A DNA stretch of 64,000 bases from Fusarium oxysporum f. sp. lycopersici 4287 (GCF_000149955.1 NC_030986.1:4421571-4485570), one strand, 5' to 3'. Positions 45,777-56,366 are shown, counted from the first letter of the stretch. Translations and numbers: made by a program. The notes: a model not told the origin generated them from the letters alone.

Positions 45777-46118
45777 CTAGCCGAGTCTACTATCCACAGT
45801 TGTTTTGGTCCTCAACGCACGCGCATCCATGGACTCAGGCAAGGTGTCGATATCTCCGACAACCCATAAGGCACCAACAGACACATAACGTCGATTCTTG
45901 TTTGCGACAAAGCGAGGACCAGTTCCGGAGTTGGCAGTGAGCACGAGGATAACAAAGTAGGTCTCGCGACCATGAAATAAATCTGTAATGTTTGTCCCAA
46001 TCTGGCCAAGTCCTGGCTTTTCTAAAGCCTTGAGCGCTTGGAGTTTTTGGAGTGCCGTGGATATATGTCTTGCCACGGCCTTGATATTTCTGGCCTTGAT
46101 GTTAGCTAAATACTAAAG
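45777..46118 (-). pseudogene. Possible coding remnant, unknown family
   Basis: On the minus strand a coherent frame reads YLANIKARNIKAVARHISTA, then LQKLQALKALEKPGLGQIGT, a hydrophobic strand (YFVILVLTANSGTG) and RRYVSVGALWVVGDIDTLPE before a stop. Upstream it is closed by a TAG and then by the MITE at 46150. Length and composition look protein-like but I recognise no family. It may be the 3' end of a gene truncated by the MITE. Confidence 0.3.
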
Positions 46119-46149
46119 TCCTTTATTTGAAGAACTCCCCTATTTTTAG

Positions 46150-46314
46150 GTGGCAGAAAGCTGAAGACTTCAGTCCTAAATAATGTCAATCCTTAGGTAA
46201 TCTTAGGATAACTTAGGATCATTTAGCATAAACTTAGCAGACTCTTTAACTCCTAGATTTTGATCCTCTTGTTCATCATAGTCTTTAAGACATGGAGAAA
46301 AGACTCAACGAGGT
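46150..46314. mobile_element. MITE-like element, copy E (cut by the assembly gap)
   Basis: Left end GGTGGCAGAAAGCTGAAGAC then ACTTCAGTCCTAAATAATG resembles copies C and A, followed by CTTAGG-rich interior and AAACTTAGCAGACTCTTTAA as in A and B. The right TIR is not visible; it should lie inside or be lost in the N run. Confidence 0.6.
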
Positions 46315-46491
46315 NNNNNNNNNNNNNNNNNNNNNNNNNNNNNNNNNNNNNNNNNNNNNNNNNNNNNNNNNNNNNNNNNNNNNNNNNNNNNNNNNNNNNN
46401 NNNNNNNNNNNNNNNNNNNNNNNNNNNNNNNNNNNNNNNNNNNNNNNNNNNNNNNNNNNNNNNNNNNNNNNNNNNNNNNNNNNNNNNNNNN
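46315..46491. other. Assembly gap (177 N)
   Basis: Run of N placed at the edge of a repeat copy, a likely reason for the assembly break. Confidence 0.99.
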
Positions 46492-46882
46492 ATGATACTC
46501 ATACCGTATTAACCAAGATTGAGATCACACAAGTTTGGCCCAAGAGGAGAGGCTGGAATCTACTTTCGCGTATGGCATGAAGCAGGAGACTTGAACGGCC
46601 ATAGCACGGAGCGGTTAACAGTTACGTAGGTGCATACTATCTGACTTAAGTACTAATTGGAGGTAAGCGGTTATATATGTGAGCTAGTCTCATAGTCGCA
46701 TGAATTGATACTAACTCTTAGCGGTCATTGCTGTCGAGCTCGCTGGATATTGATGCGTGAATCACTGCCTCTAAGCCTGCAAGTGATTCGATTTAAATCC
46801 TCACCCTTTCCATAATTCTCTCCTCTTCATCTTCATCTTCTCTGCATCAGAGTATATCTGCTTGCCACCTGGATGATTGATC

Positions 46883-47640
46883 ATGCCAGCTACGAACACT
46901 AGCCACTCGTCGCTTCGCGCAGTACCTCTACGTCGATTAGCAACTGAACTCAACGATATGGTCGAAAATGGATACATCAATATCCCACCTGCTCACCATT
47001 TAAGCTAGATGAAGACGTGGTTCCTAAAGCGGCCCCAAAACCAGTCTCTCAAGTGTCTTCGGAACGACTATCTCAGATCAAGAGTCACATCAAAGAAAAC
47101 CTTCAACACCAATCAACACATTAGAAGCACACAGTTGACTGGCTCGACAATTTGGAAACTTCCCCATCACACCAGGAGCTCTGGACGGCAATTAGGGAGT
47201 GTCATGATGAAACTATGGAAGACTACACCTGGTTAGATCATGTATTGCGGACTCTCGAAATTCACCCATCAAGAATGTTGCTCTTCGAAATTAAAGACAA
47301 TCTCGCACCACGCATCGGCCGTATTATTGGCACATGCGACAAAACAAGAAACTCCGAAGACATCGCATCCGACGAACTTAAAAAAAAAATCTTCGACCAA
47401 CATTTTGGCCTCTATGTCTTGATTTTTACAATCCACAGTTGCTATAACAGAGCTTTAAATAGCAACGGCCTCAGGCAAGGAGAAGTGCAAGGAGTCAAAG
47501 TTGCGCAATGCCTACGAGTTTTGATCAATACAGTTTCGCATGCCAACCCCACGGACAACCTTGATGCAGAATCGTTTCTGTCTCTAAAGAACAGGCGCGA
47601 CGACATCGCGAATGGGTGCCGTGATGGATCCCCGGCCTAA
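46883..47640 (+). pseudogene. Unknown gene with a frame break and an in-frame TAG
   Basis: ATG 46883 opens MPATNTSHSSLRAVPLRRLA and runs to INIPPAHH. A coherent continuation (FKLDEDVVPKAAPKPVSQVS) lies in another frame from 46999. That frame meets TAG at 47122-47124 and then continues for 170 codons (HTVDWLDNLETSPSHQELWT ... DIANGCRDGSPA) to TAA at 47638-47640. The protein is soluble and helical with no signal or known domain. I do not recognise it. The break lies 500 bp from an N gap and may be an error; the TAG could be CAG-to-TAG. Confidence 0.5.
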
Positions 47641-49228
47641 TAAACTGACAATCTTCTACAGAGATACAAACTGGAACTTGTTGTCTCTAATCAAAGCCCA
47701 AGCGGTGTTGACAAGATCGTCGCAGAAGCGGCCGATGCAGTAAATATTTGCTGGCATGATGATACGAACGAGGGATAAGCTATACCCGGCGGTGGTCCAT
47801 ATTAATGTTGAGGGGAATATCAGTCAGGTTGAAGGGGCAGAAGGTTGATCGTGTCAGGCGTAAGAAGAAGGGTATCAAGGTAGAACAGGACATGACAATA
47901 GAGCCACTTCAACCCAACCGCTGACTCTTGTTTGTAACGGCCAAATATACTCTAGCCCTATCCAGCAGTGAAGACTAAGAATTAACAAATCTCTATTCGC
48001 TTCATGATTATGATTCCTAAACTGCAGTGCAAACTGACAAAGAGTAGGAAAGCCCTAGGCTATTTGCATGTATGTGTGGACCTAAGAAGTTTTTCCCTTG
48101 GGCTATCACCACTGACAGAGTTATAGTCTCTGAGACAATCGGAACTCTCGCATATTATTCAGCGGATTTCAATATCCAGGTCGTTGAAGACCTACTTAGA
48201 TTGATAAAGACCCCTGTCGCCTTTTCAACGTCACCAACAAAGTGCTTCAGCGGGACGATCACGCACTTATCCTTTTATGGTCTGGGCTCAATTGCTCCAC
48301 CCGTTTTCAACAAAGCCTAAAGTAAACTCGATTATTTTTGTCCGCCTGACGGCGTTTACCATTCCCACAGGTAGGAGAAAACTTTAATTCTGAACAAGTA
48401 AAATCAAAGAATGAGAGAAAATTCTCTCCCTTTGATAGCAAGAATCCGTTCTTTATGCTCAGCTGCAAGGCCCCGCTCGCAAATAGCAATTGTTTACAGT
48501 ATTTGGATGACAGCTTGTTTTTTCCCGCCTTGACTGCAACTTGGCTGCCTTGTCTTGAGTGCCCCGCGCTAATCAGGGACCTTGCAGGTGGTTTTCCCGC
48601 TAGAATCAAATATTTGCTTCTCTTTTGACCAATCCCTGAACCCCCCGCGTGACCCGCTCACTCTAAAGTGCAGTGCAGCGCAGTCACTGCAGCGCAGAAC
48701 CACAGGTCATCCCCTCGCTGGCACCAACTACAATTCTGTCTGGTAAGGAGACATGCATTTCGGTGGCGACCAGCTTCCTTGAGCAAGTACCTCACACTTT
48801 CTGCCACTGGCGGGAACCCAGGTGCCCCCCTGGACTCGTTTGGTCTAGTACTATTTTGGTCGACATTCTGCTTCTCATGGGGGATTCTTTTCTGCAACCT
48901 ACTACCTGACAACTACTACTACCCTAGGTAGCCTCCATTTTCTCTTTTGTTCATACGCTCATCGCGCACAAACTTCCTGCTCTTCTCTTGTTCCTTTGTG
49001 CCTTTGTCCTGGTTGTTGGCTGTCAAGAATGAGAGTTCGGAGCCTCACGGCGCATACAAAAACTCTGGCCTCTGTCCTAAAATAAGTGGCGATTGTGCTC
49101 ATCTCTCACTCGCCGCCTTTCTCGCTCACTCTCACTCTCACTTTTGTTCTCCACTGTCAGACATCAATCAACACCAAAACCTCATCGCTTGCCTATCGCA
49201 TTGGCGAGGCGGGCTCCTCCCGGCTTCA
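47641..49228. other. Intergenic region and JmjC gene leader
   Basis: No gene recognised. 48660-49228 is C/T-rich and open in several frames; the frame directly upstream of the JmjC start is open for 94 codons but has leader-like composition. Confidence 0.5.
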
Positions 49229-50665
49229 ATGGAGATTCAACATCCGCCGCATGAGTTTGCGGAACCTGTTCTTCATTTTCAACACTCTTCGCATCTTGAA
49301 CCTGCACCTGCGCCTGGGCCACTTCCCACTACCGAATCCCTAGACGAGCAGCGTCCAATCCCCGCCAAAACACAGCAAAACGTCATCGAACCACAGTATC
49401 CTCAGACGTCTCAATTAATCACAGACCAAGATATCATTACGAATGGACCATCTCCGCTGGGACAAGTCCCGTCACTTTCTCCGGACCTTGACGAAGACGA
49501 CGCAAGCTCAATTCTCAGTGATATACCATCCGAATTGGATGAGCCTGTCGCTGAACCCGATCCAATAGATTTTGATTGGGATGGCCCTGAGGGACATCAA
49601 GTTCTCCGGCTCAAACCAACTGTCGAGCAATGGAACGACTTTCCGGCAAATCTTGCATTCGCCAGGAGTCTTAAGGCTGAAAGCCACGGCTGTTTTAAAA
49701 TCGTCCTTCCTGAGGAACTCATAGAAGACCTCCCAGCAAAGGACTCCCAAAAAGTACCGGCGAATGCTTATCGCCCTACTCAAATTAAAAGGAACAGTTT
49801 CTGGCGAGTTGACACAGTTCCGTCTGTCGGCAGTTTCAACTCGTCCGTTACAGGTACGAAATGCAATGTCACGGCTATCAAAGCCATCGATCAGCTCAGA
49901 AAACTTTATCGCAAGAACGACCACAAGCAGATTCGCAATGTACGTTATCGAGTTGATGTGCCTGCATGGACTCCCGAACAACGTCTTGAAGCCGGTGTTC
50001 CTGAAAGAAGTCCCATTTATCCCCTCAAAGGTGATAAATTGGACAACACAAAAGCCATAATTCCTGGAATCCATACTCCATATGTGTATGAATCAGGACC
50101 CCATTTTGGAGCCAGCTTTCAAATCCACGCAGAAGACTTCCGGCTCGTTTCCCTTAACCATCTGTACAAGGGACGAAAGATTTGGATCGTGGTTCCCTCG
50201 ACTGCAGTCGATGTTGCCGAAGAGGCGCTTGGCCGGAAGGACAAGTGCTCACAGTTTATGCGCCATCGAGCCGAGTTTTTCTTTCCCCAGAAACTGGAAA
50301 AACTTGGCATCCCTTTCCGCATCATTGACCAGCGTCCTGGCGAGACAATAGTAATTCTCCCAGATGCATACCACGAGGGCTTTAGCACAGGATATACTAT
50401 CGCCGAGGCCAAAAACTACGCCGATGATGCTTGGACGACGAATACGTACCAACCATGCGAGGCCAAGTGTCAGCTGGCCACGGCCATCCCAGCTGACTTA
50501 CTGAGGCCATTGCAAGAGGGAGAGACACAGCTCGACCTTTGTGCCGGTTTTGATCTGACGGCAGAGCAGGAATCACCTCCTGCCACACCAGCACCTGAAA
50601 AGACAAAGAGACGTTTCGAGGACGACGGACAAAGCGTTGGGAACACTAAGCGGGCCAAGGTCTAG
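49229..50665 (+). CDS. JmjC-domain protein, probable 2-oxoglutarate/Fe(II) dioxygenase
   Basis: 478 residues, intronless, starting MEIQHPPHEFAEPVLHF; the in-frame extension upstream is leader-like and not used. An acidic, disordered N-terminus precedes a region with fold support (WNDFPANLAFARSLKAESHG). The JmjC core follows: GIHTPYVYESGPHFGASFQ, then IHAEDFRLVSLNHLYKGRKI with the first iron ligands His and Glu (HAE, near residue 299). The distal His is in DAYHEGFSTGYTIAEAKNYA near residue 382. This is the order seen in JmjC histone demethylases and hydroxylases, and iron ligands are intact. No PHD, Tudor or zinc finger is present. The C-terminus has a KTKRRFEDDG...NTKRAKV basic stretch suggesting nuclear import. 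Substrate unknown. Confidence 0.85.
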   Translation: MEIQHPPHEFAEPVLHFQHSSHLEPAPAPGPLPTTESLDEQRPIPAKTQQNVIEPQYPQTSQLITDQDIITNGPSPLGQVPSLSPDLDEDDASSILSDIPSELDEPVAEPDPIDFDWDGPEGHQVLRLKPTVEQWNDFPANLAFARSLKAESHGCFKIVLPEELIEDLPAKDSQKVPANAYRPTQIKRNSFWRVDTVPSVGSFNSSVTGTKCNVTAIKAIDQLRKLYRKNDHKQIRNVRYRVDVPAWTPEQRLEAGVPERSPIYPLKGDKLDNTKAIIPGIHTPYVYESGPHFGASFQIHAEDFRLVSLNHLYKGRKIWIVVPSTAVDVAEEALGRKDKCSQFMRHRAEFFFPQKLEKLGIPFRIIDQRPGETIVILPDAYHEGFSTGYTIAEAKNYADDAWTTNTYQPCEAKCQLATAIPADLLRPLQEGETQLDLCAGFDLTAEQESPPATPAPEKTKRRFEDDGQSVGNTKRAKV

Positions 50666-51109
50666 AACGGCGCATGGGGAAGGATACTGCTCATTTACAT
50701 GCTTTTACGGAGTTGCTACGGCCTGCTTGTTGATGTCTTGGCCATCAACTATTGCAATCTGCCAGGGGTGGGATTTTGGTAGGGATGGCTTCAATACCCA
50801 TGACGCCCGGCGTATGACACTTTTCGGCAGATGGCTTTGATTTTACGGATTAGGAACTTGGTTGTTTTTGGCGATGCCCTCCTGTACAGAGTACTTTTGT
50901 TACATGGACCCAAGAGGTCCCAATATTTTCGGTCTAGACAAGTCTTTCGTATTGATTTTCGTTATGCGTCGTGTGAAAACGTTACACCCAACTTCCAGCC
51001 ATCTAGATGCATATTATAACAAGTCATTTGTAAATATTGTAACAAAATCGCTTGGTGTCAAGTACCAGCAATTACACGACATCGAAGATCATAAACATTC
51101 CACCTCTTT
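50666..51109. other. Intergenic region between convergent genes
   Basis: 3' flanks of the JmjC gene and PSG1. Nothing recognised. Confidence 0.5.
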
Positions 51110-52283
51110 TTACATACGTCTCTCCTCCTCCTGTCTTCGCACTTCGTCGCGGAAGGCATTGCGACCACCTGTGGTGCCCTGCTGAGGGAATGTAGCATCG
51201 ACAGGGCTACCGGCCAAGCTGCCGAGACCGTCGCTGTCGGCGCGAGCACGCTGAGGAGCGTCACGGTATTCACCAGGAGGAGGAACTGAAGTATCGAGCT
51301 GGATGCCATTATCCCTGGCACCAAAGATACGGCGCTTGGCGCGGCCAGTGTAACCGTGACGAGAGCGGCTCGAGATGTTGCCGAGTCCGATACGACGGGT
51401 CTTGCGGTTCCAGAGGAAGCCACCGACGATGAGGAGGAAGAGAGAACCGAAGACGACAGGCAGAGCGATGGTCAGGGTCTGGCCCTCGGGCAACTTCTCG
51501 TGGGACTTCTCAGGGAAGTTCTGATCATTGAGGTTGAGGTAAAGAGATGAGGACTTGGTCTTCTCGAGGGAGTTATTGCTGTTGCTGTAGAGGGTGATGG
51601 AGATGTTGTAGGGCGAGTACTTCATGTAGTCCTGCTTGACATCGAAAGGCCAATAGCCCCAGGCGGCGGGGACGGCGGAATCGGTGAATTCCTTGTACTT
51701 CACCCATGATTCACTAGTACGGTTGTAGAGGTCGAGGCGGGCAGTGACCATGAGAGTAGAGTTATCAGAGGACTTGGTCTTGTTGAAGTAATCGGGATCC
51801 CAGGTAACTGAAAATCTGTTAGTTATTACAAGTGACACATCAATGGCTGGGTCGCTTACCAAAGTATGTATTCTTAACATCCAGGGTGCTGTTGGCGTAA
51901 GGCGAGCAGAAAGGAGCATTATCGCCGTCCTTGTTGTAGCATCGCGCAAAGACACCCTCGCCATGCTTGCCGGTGGCCTGAGGGTTGGGAGGCTCGCCAG
52001 TGCTGGTGTGAATCTTGCCCCAGCTGGTGTAGGTGTAGACACTGGCGGTAAGATCGTGAGGAGGAGCATCAATCAGAGAAGTGGTGCCATCGACGGTGGT
52101 ATACGAGGGAGTGTATGTCGTCGCAGGCTGCATCTCATCATCGACAGTAACCCAAGCGGCAGTCGGTTCGGCTCGCTTCTCGAGAGCAGGAGCATTGGCT
52201 TCGAGATCGCGCTCATAGCGGATGACTGTGGCATGGGCAGAAGCCGCAAGGCCAATTGAGGCGATGATCTTTGATGCGTGCAT
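51110..52283 (-). CDS. PSG1: Psg1-type Golgi membrane protein (Pma1 stabilisation)
   Basis: 373 residues from minus-strand exons 52283-51860 and 51807-51110 (52-nt intron). MHASKIIASIGLAASAHA is a signal peptide. A lumenal region follows with a Lys-Arg site (ALEKR) that could be cut by a Kex2-type protease. Next is a conserved domain with Cys pairs (FARCYNKDGDNAPFCSPY), VTWDPDYFNKTKSS and several N-glycosylation sites. One membrane segment (IALPVVFGSLFLLIVGGFLW) is followed at once by a basic cytoplasmic tail (NRKTRRIGLG). The layout and the TWDPDYF motif match the fungal PSG1 family, whose yeast member helps stabilise the plasma-membrane proton ATPase Pma1 in the Golgi. The tail ends RRQEEERRM. 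Confidence 0.86.
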
Positions 52284-53862
52284 TGTTGTTGTTTTGTTGT
52301 TGTTGCTTCGGCGATGCGCTGCTTGTCCTTGACACGACGTTCCTTTCCCGATGAGACTCTGCCTAATCACACACAATGACCGCCGACGGAGAACAAGGGC
52401 GACAATGGAAAGAAAGAGGTGGAGGTTGAAGAGAAGAAGAAGAAGAAAAAAGAGAGAAGGCGATGAGAAAAGCTGGGACACGGGAGATTTGAATGCCAAT
52501 GCGAAGCAACCAGCAACAGGAGAGGCCGATCGGTCCGGACGGGACCAACCACAGCAAGGACTTTTTTATTTCGCGCAGCGTTCCAGTGGGTCTGTAACTG
52601 TTAGTGTGTTATTCCCCAGGGGATAGCCAGGGGCACCTTAGGGAGCCAAAAAGTTCGATCTTCTATCGGCGAGTTAGAATAAACTAATCAAGAACTTACT
52701 GTATAAAGCCTAAGTCTGCCTCAGTATTTCTGTCATATAGTGTCAAGTCTCAAGTTTTCTGACCGTCCCTGCGGGCATTACGGGGGTTTCAGTGGAAGCT
52801 AATGCCGGAGAAGCCGCCAAGATTGGACGAGGCTTCGGGAAGGGCGAGGATGTGAGCGTGATGTCATGGGCATGAACATCCATTGAGTTCAAGACCTTTT
52901 ATTGCATAGACGGTGAGGTTAAACAAGCTACCAAGCTATAAATCCTAATAAATTTGTATCATTTGAACGTGAGCCTTGGTTTCTGAGCCAAGGCGGATAC
53001 CTAAAATTGGTCTGTCTCGATTGGGCACCATTGCTCCAGCGTTCTTGATATATTTCCGTCTTTGATATAGATTTCTCCAAATGTCGAGCAGTTTGGTCAA
53101 GTATGAAATGGCCGAGGAAGACCTCCTATTATGTTTTGACAGTCTGTTCACTGGCTTCTCCCTTCGCCATAATATCCATTCAACGTGTATCGCCGCGGGC
53201 TTTTGCATAAGGGAAGGGGTCACATAACTCTAATTGAGAAGGATATTGCATTCACTGTTTTTAGGCGTGGCAGAGCTTCAAAGGAGCAGTTACTGAGAGA
53301 GTTCTGAGTGTCGACAACAGCCATCGACAATTGTATTCGTAAGAGCTGAGAGCTGCCGTGCAAAGTATTTATAGGTGAAAGTCGCAGGATTTAACAATTC
53401 AGTTTTCCTGTATCTCCACGAACTAAAGACATCTTGACGATAGAACGAATTACCACGCAAAGCATCCATAACGGATGGAAGGGAAAGGCGGCTGGCTTAG
53501 CTTAAGGCAAATATACGAGGCACACTTAGCACATTCAACACTTCGTCAACGCGCATCAACCCCATTCATCCGTAGAATACTTATGGTACAGCCACAAGTC
53601 TTTATTACTCAGAATCATGAGTCCATAAAGGTAGGGCTTAGTATCAACTGCCTAGGGATTAAGAAATACCCTGCTATTGCAAGTTAGATCCGTAATGTCG
53701 TCGACTGTATTAGTCATCAAGTATCAATCATTAAGGCCTCGCCCAATCATCTTCTCAATGTTCCATTATCAACACCTACCAAGCAGCATTAAATAATCTT
53801 CTTCCAAACTAAAAATAACATCTCCTTCATCGCTGAACACCATTATCTTGAAGACAACGACT
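52284..53862. other. Intergenic region, divergent promoters of PSG1 and the PPIL3-like gene
   Basis: No gene recognised. 52380-52460 is rich in AGAAG repeats (purine tract) next to the PSG1 start. Confidence 0.5.
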
Positions 53863-54419
53863 ATGTCAGTCACGCTGCACACGTCGCACGGCGACATTAA
53901 GGTTGAGATATACTGCGAAAGTGTTCCCAAAACTGCAGAGGTTCGTATAATCCAGTATATGTTCAATCCCGGTCTTTTGCTCACTCCTACCAGAATTTCC
54001 TTGCCCTCTGTGGCTCTGGCTACTACGATAAATCTCCATTCCACCGCCTCATCCCCAAGTTCATGGCACAGACTGGCGCACCCGCAACACCAAACCCCCC
54101 CGATAACCCCAAAGGCGGACGCAGCATATGGGGAGGCGCGTTTGAAGACGAGATCCGGCCAGCGCTACGACACGGCGCTCGAGGCGTGCTGTCGATGGCC
54201 AACAAGGGACCTGGGACAAACGGATCGCAATTCTTTATCACATTCGACAAGGCGCCGCATCTGGACGGACTCAACACTGTATTTGGACGCGTCATCGGAG
54301 ACGAGGGTTTAGCGACATTGGCTAAGATGGAAGCTATCGAGGTGGACCGCAAGAACAGACCCAAGGAGCCAGTTCGTATCGAAAATGTGACGATCCACGC
54401 CAACCCGATCGCTGGTTGA
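53863..54419 (+). CDS. Cyclophilin-type peptidyl-prolyl isomerase, PPIL3-like
   Basis: 167 residues from exons 53863-53940 and 53994-54419. The 53-nt intron has the rare donor GTTCGT; splicing joins KTAE to NFLALCGSGYYD and restores the frame. Visible cyclophilin core: FHRLIPKFMAQTG (catalytic Arg), FEDEIRP, GVLSMANKGPGTNGSQFFIT and HLDGLNTVFGRVI. The start SVTLHTSHGDIKVEIYCESV and the short single-domain length match PPIL3/Cyp10, a spliceosome-associated cyclophilin. It would catalyse prolyl isomerisation in the nucleus. It lies about 2.5 kb before a second spliceosomal cyclophilin gene. Confidence 0.92.
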
Positions 54420-54652
54420 GATAACGACAATGTCCTTCGTACTTCTTGTCACGCCATGACATTGCACCATACCTCCTCGAACGAAGCACTGTACTACCGT
54501 TACGGCACATCACTGAAGGATGAAGGAAGACGAAAATGGCAAACGATTTACCACACGAAACTTCATTTTGAAGACTATCATTCATTATATTCTCAATCTA
54601 CGCACGCCAACCAAAACCCCTTAAACTCTACCGGAATCCTAAACTACCCCTT

Positions 54653-54790
54653 CAGGAGAAATAAGAAAACTCCTGCCCTCAAAGTAAGATGTCAAAAACA
54701 ACTAGTCTAAAGGCCTATTGACTTCTACTCAACTTACCTAAATCTTTTTATTGTTTAGGATGAAGCTCCTAAGTTTCTTGCCTCTCCTAG
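54653..54790. mobile_element. MITE-like element, copy F, overlapping a gene's 3' end
   Basis: Left AGGAGAAATAAGAAAACTCC, right AAGTTTCTTGCCTCTCCTAG, in inverse orientation. Interior CCTAAATCTTTTTATTGTTT then AGGATGAAGC corresponds to the inverse of copy C (CCTAAGTCTTTTTATCACTT, then AGGATAG). The last 17 or so codons and the stop of the minus-strand gene at 54738-55664 are read from this element. Confidence 0.75.
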
Positions 54791-55664
54791 CCTCTTTAAC
54801 TGGCGTCCGTGGACGCTCATAATCATCTTCAAAGCGTCCCCATTCCAACACTTCGGCTTTTTTCTTACTTTTGATGCGGTAAGGGACCTCCTCATCCTTC
54901 TGGGTGACATAGATCATGTCATTCCATCCGGTCATCTCCATCTGCCAAATGAGCTTCAGGAGTTCCGCGTGGCTGCAAGCATCAATGTTTCGTCTAGAAC
55001 AGGTAACCAGGAAAGGCCCCCTGAATTTCCGAAGAAGGACAAATGCTCGTTGGCTGGGATGGTAAGCAGGAAGTTCACTGGACTCATCGCTCTGCCCCGC
55101 GGTGATAATGCCATGCAGAAATTTCCAGCTTTTCGGATCATCATCAACAATATCAGGCTGTTGTTCCCGTTGAGTCTCTTCCTCTTTAGCGACGAATGAT
55201 AGGAACAAGAGGGTAAATTCGCCCTCATAGTTTCGGTCAGGGTCCGGAGTCAACGTACCTTCGAGGATCCTTTTGGTCTTGACCCGTTCTGCAACCATTT
55301 TGGCATCAACTGTGCCATTGTATTTCGTGTTTCCAAAGACATCCAACTTCTCCATTGTAAAAATTAGGGAGTCACATGATGATTCACTGTCAGTGGATTC
55401 TGGCTCGCGTACTGGAATGGGAATATCCTCTTGGTTGCAAGTAACAAAGGAACTGTTGGTGATGGCCCATTGGGCCATTGATGCGCGGGTGTCTTGGCGC
55501 CTTCGGTCTGTTTTGTTATCAAGCCTCTTTGGCTTGAACGCGTCTCGCCATTTTCTCACATCCTTGATGTCGATGTGGAATATACGATGCTCTGCGTCAC
55601 TGCTGTCGTTGAAGCAGATCTTGAAGCCAGGGACAGGGGCCCGCTTGGAATTGGGAAACAACAT
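54738..55664 (-). CDS. Unknown protein whose C-terminus is encoded by a MITE
   Basis: 308 residues from ATG 55664, no intron inside. An upstream intron (about 55786-55828, GTAAGA ... GTTAG) may lie in the leader, and the frame is open back to its acceptor without an ATG, so a further 5' exon is possible. I recognise no family. Visible: polar N-terminus, a segment PGFKICFNDSSDAEHRIFHI resembling a beta-rich domain, an acidic region, YHPSQRAFVLLRKFRGPFLV and a basic end (RIKSKKKAEVLEW). The final residues RGKKLRSFILNNKKI and the TAG stop come from the inverted repeat of MITE copy F. Before the insertion the protein must have ended differently. Confidence 0.6.
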   Translation of the reverse strand: MLFPNSKRAPVPGFKICFNDSSDAEHRIFHIDIKDVRKWRDAFKPKRLDNKTDRRRQDTRASMAQWAITNSSFVTCNQEDIPIPVREPESTDSESSCDSLIFTMEKLDVFGNTKYNGTVDAKMVAERVKTKRILEGTLTPDPDRNYEGEFTLLFLSFVAKEEETQREQQPDIVDDDPKSWKFLHGIITAGQSDESSELPAYHPSQRAFVLLRKFRGPFLVTCSRRNIDACSHAELLKLIWQMEMTGWNDMIYVTQKDEEVPYRIKSKKKAEVLEWGRFEDDYERPRTPVKEARRGKKLRSFILNNKKI

Positions 55665-56266
55665 GCTCGTGAAGAACCGGCAGTTTATGGATCTGTCGGG
55701 GGTTCTTGAAGGACATGAGTGTCGCTGTGTTACGTTACGTCTCTTGGAACCTTCTTTATCGTCTAGACCAGCCTAACGACATGAACTAGATTGAAACTGA
55801 GATCTTACCAGGAAGTTTGAAGCCGCGTGTGATGAGAGAAGAATAACGCGAAGCTCGAGATACTTTATATCAATATGTGGGGATTTCTGCTACAAAAGGA
55901 TAATTCTTGGGGTATATGAACAATTGTGAATAATGAGTGTTTATCTGAACACAAGCCCTGGTGATTGCGTGGACAATGGGCGATAACATGATCATAGTTG
56001 AAGTTACTCTGAACAAAGCAATCACTGCGTGTTATTTATGAAACTCTATGTCAGAGATTTCATGTGAACTGTGTTTGTTTTGAACGTTTCAAACAAAAAT
56101 TCTATTGGCACAAGGAGAACAAGACAAGGCATAACTGATGGTTTAACAAGCAACCACCTAGTCCTACAGGGCTATATACAAATAGTTGGGGAATCGTGTA
56201 CGACCGGGACCTGAGCAAAAAATGGGGAGTAGTTGTCTCTACCGGAGAGAGCAAAAAAACACATCA
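55665..56266. other. Intergenic region
   Basis: Leader and promoter of the unknown gene, then the 3' flank of the tRNA. No other feature recognised. Confidence 0.5.
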
Positions 56267-56366
56267 TGATGAGACTGGGACTCGAACCCAGGAGGATTGC
56301 TCCACCAGGAAATTGGTGTTAAGGTTAACCTTAACCTGGCGCCATAACCAACTCGGCCATCTCACC
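56267..56366 (-). tRNA. tRNA-Leu(AAG) with intron
   Basis: The minus strand reads GGTGAGATGGCCGAGTTGGT at the 5' end, and GGTTCGAGTCCCAGTCTCAT near the 3' end. Acceptor stem GGTGAGA/TCTCATC pairs with one G-T. The T arm is CTGGG-TTCGAGT-CCCAG. The anticodon stem CCAGG/CCTGG encloses a loop with anticodon AAG followed by an intron of about 17 nt, part of which (CCTTAA) can pair with the anticodon TTAAGG, as in other tRNA introns. The long variable arm (TGGAGCAATCCTC) fits a class II leucine tRNA. Internal A box TGGCCGAGTTGG and B box GGTTCGAGTCC are intact. Confidence 0.9.

Larger units (their letters stand above)
45053..46882. other. Intergenic region with gap, MITE fragment and a possible coding remnant
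   Basis: No complete gene. See the remnant at 45777-46118, the MITE fragment at 46150-46314 and the gap at 46315-46491. Confidence 0.55.

Noticed and set aside
48947..49228. 94-codon N-terminal extension of the JmjC protein
   Set aside because: Pyrimidine-rich leader composition; the ATG at 49229 precedes the acidic N-terminus more plausibly. Not fully excluded.
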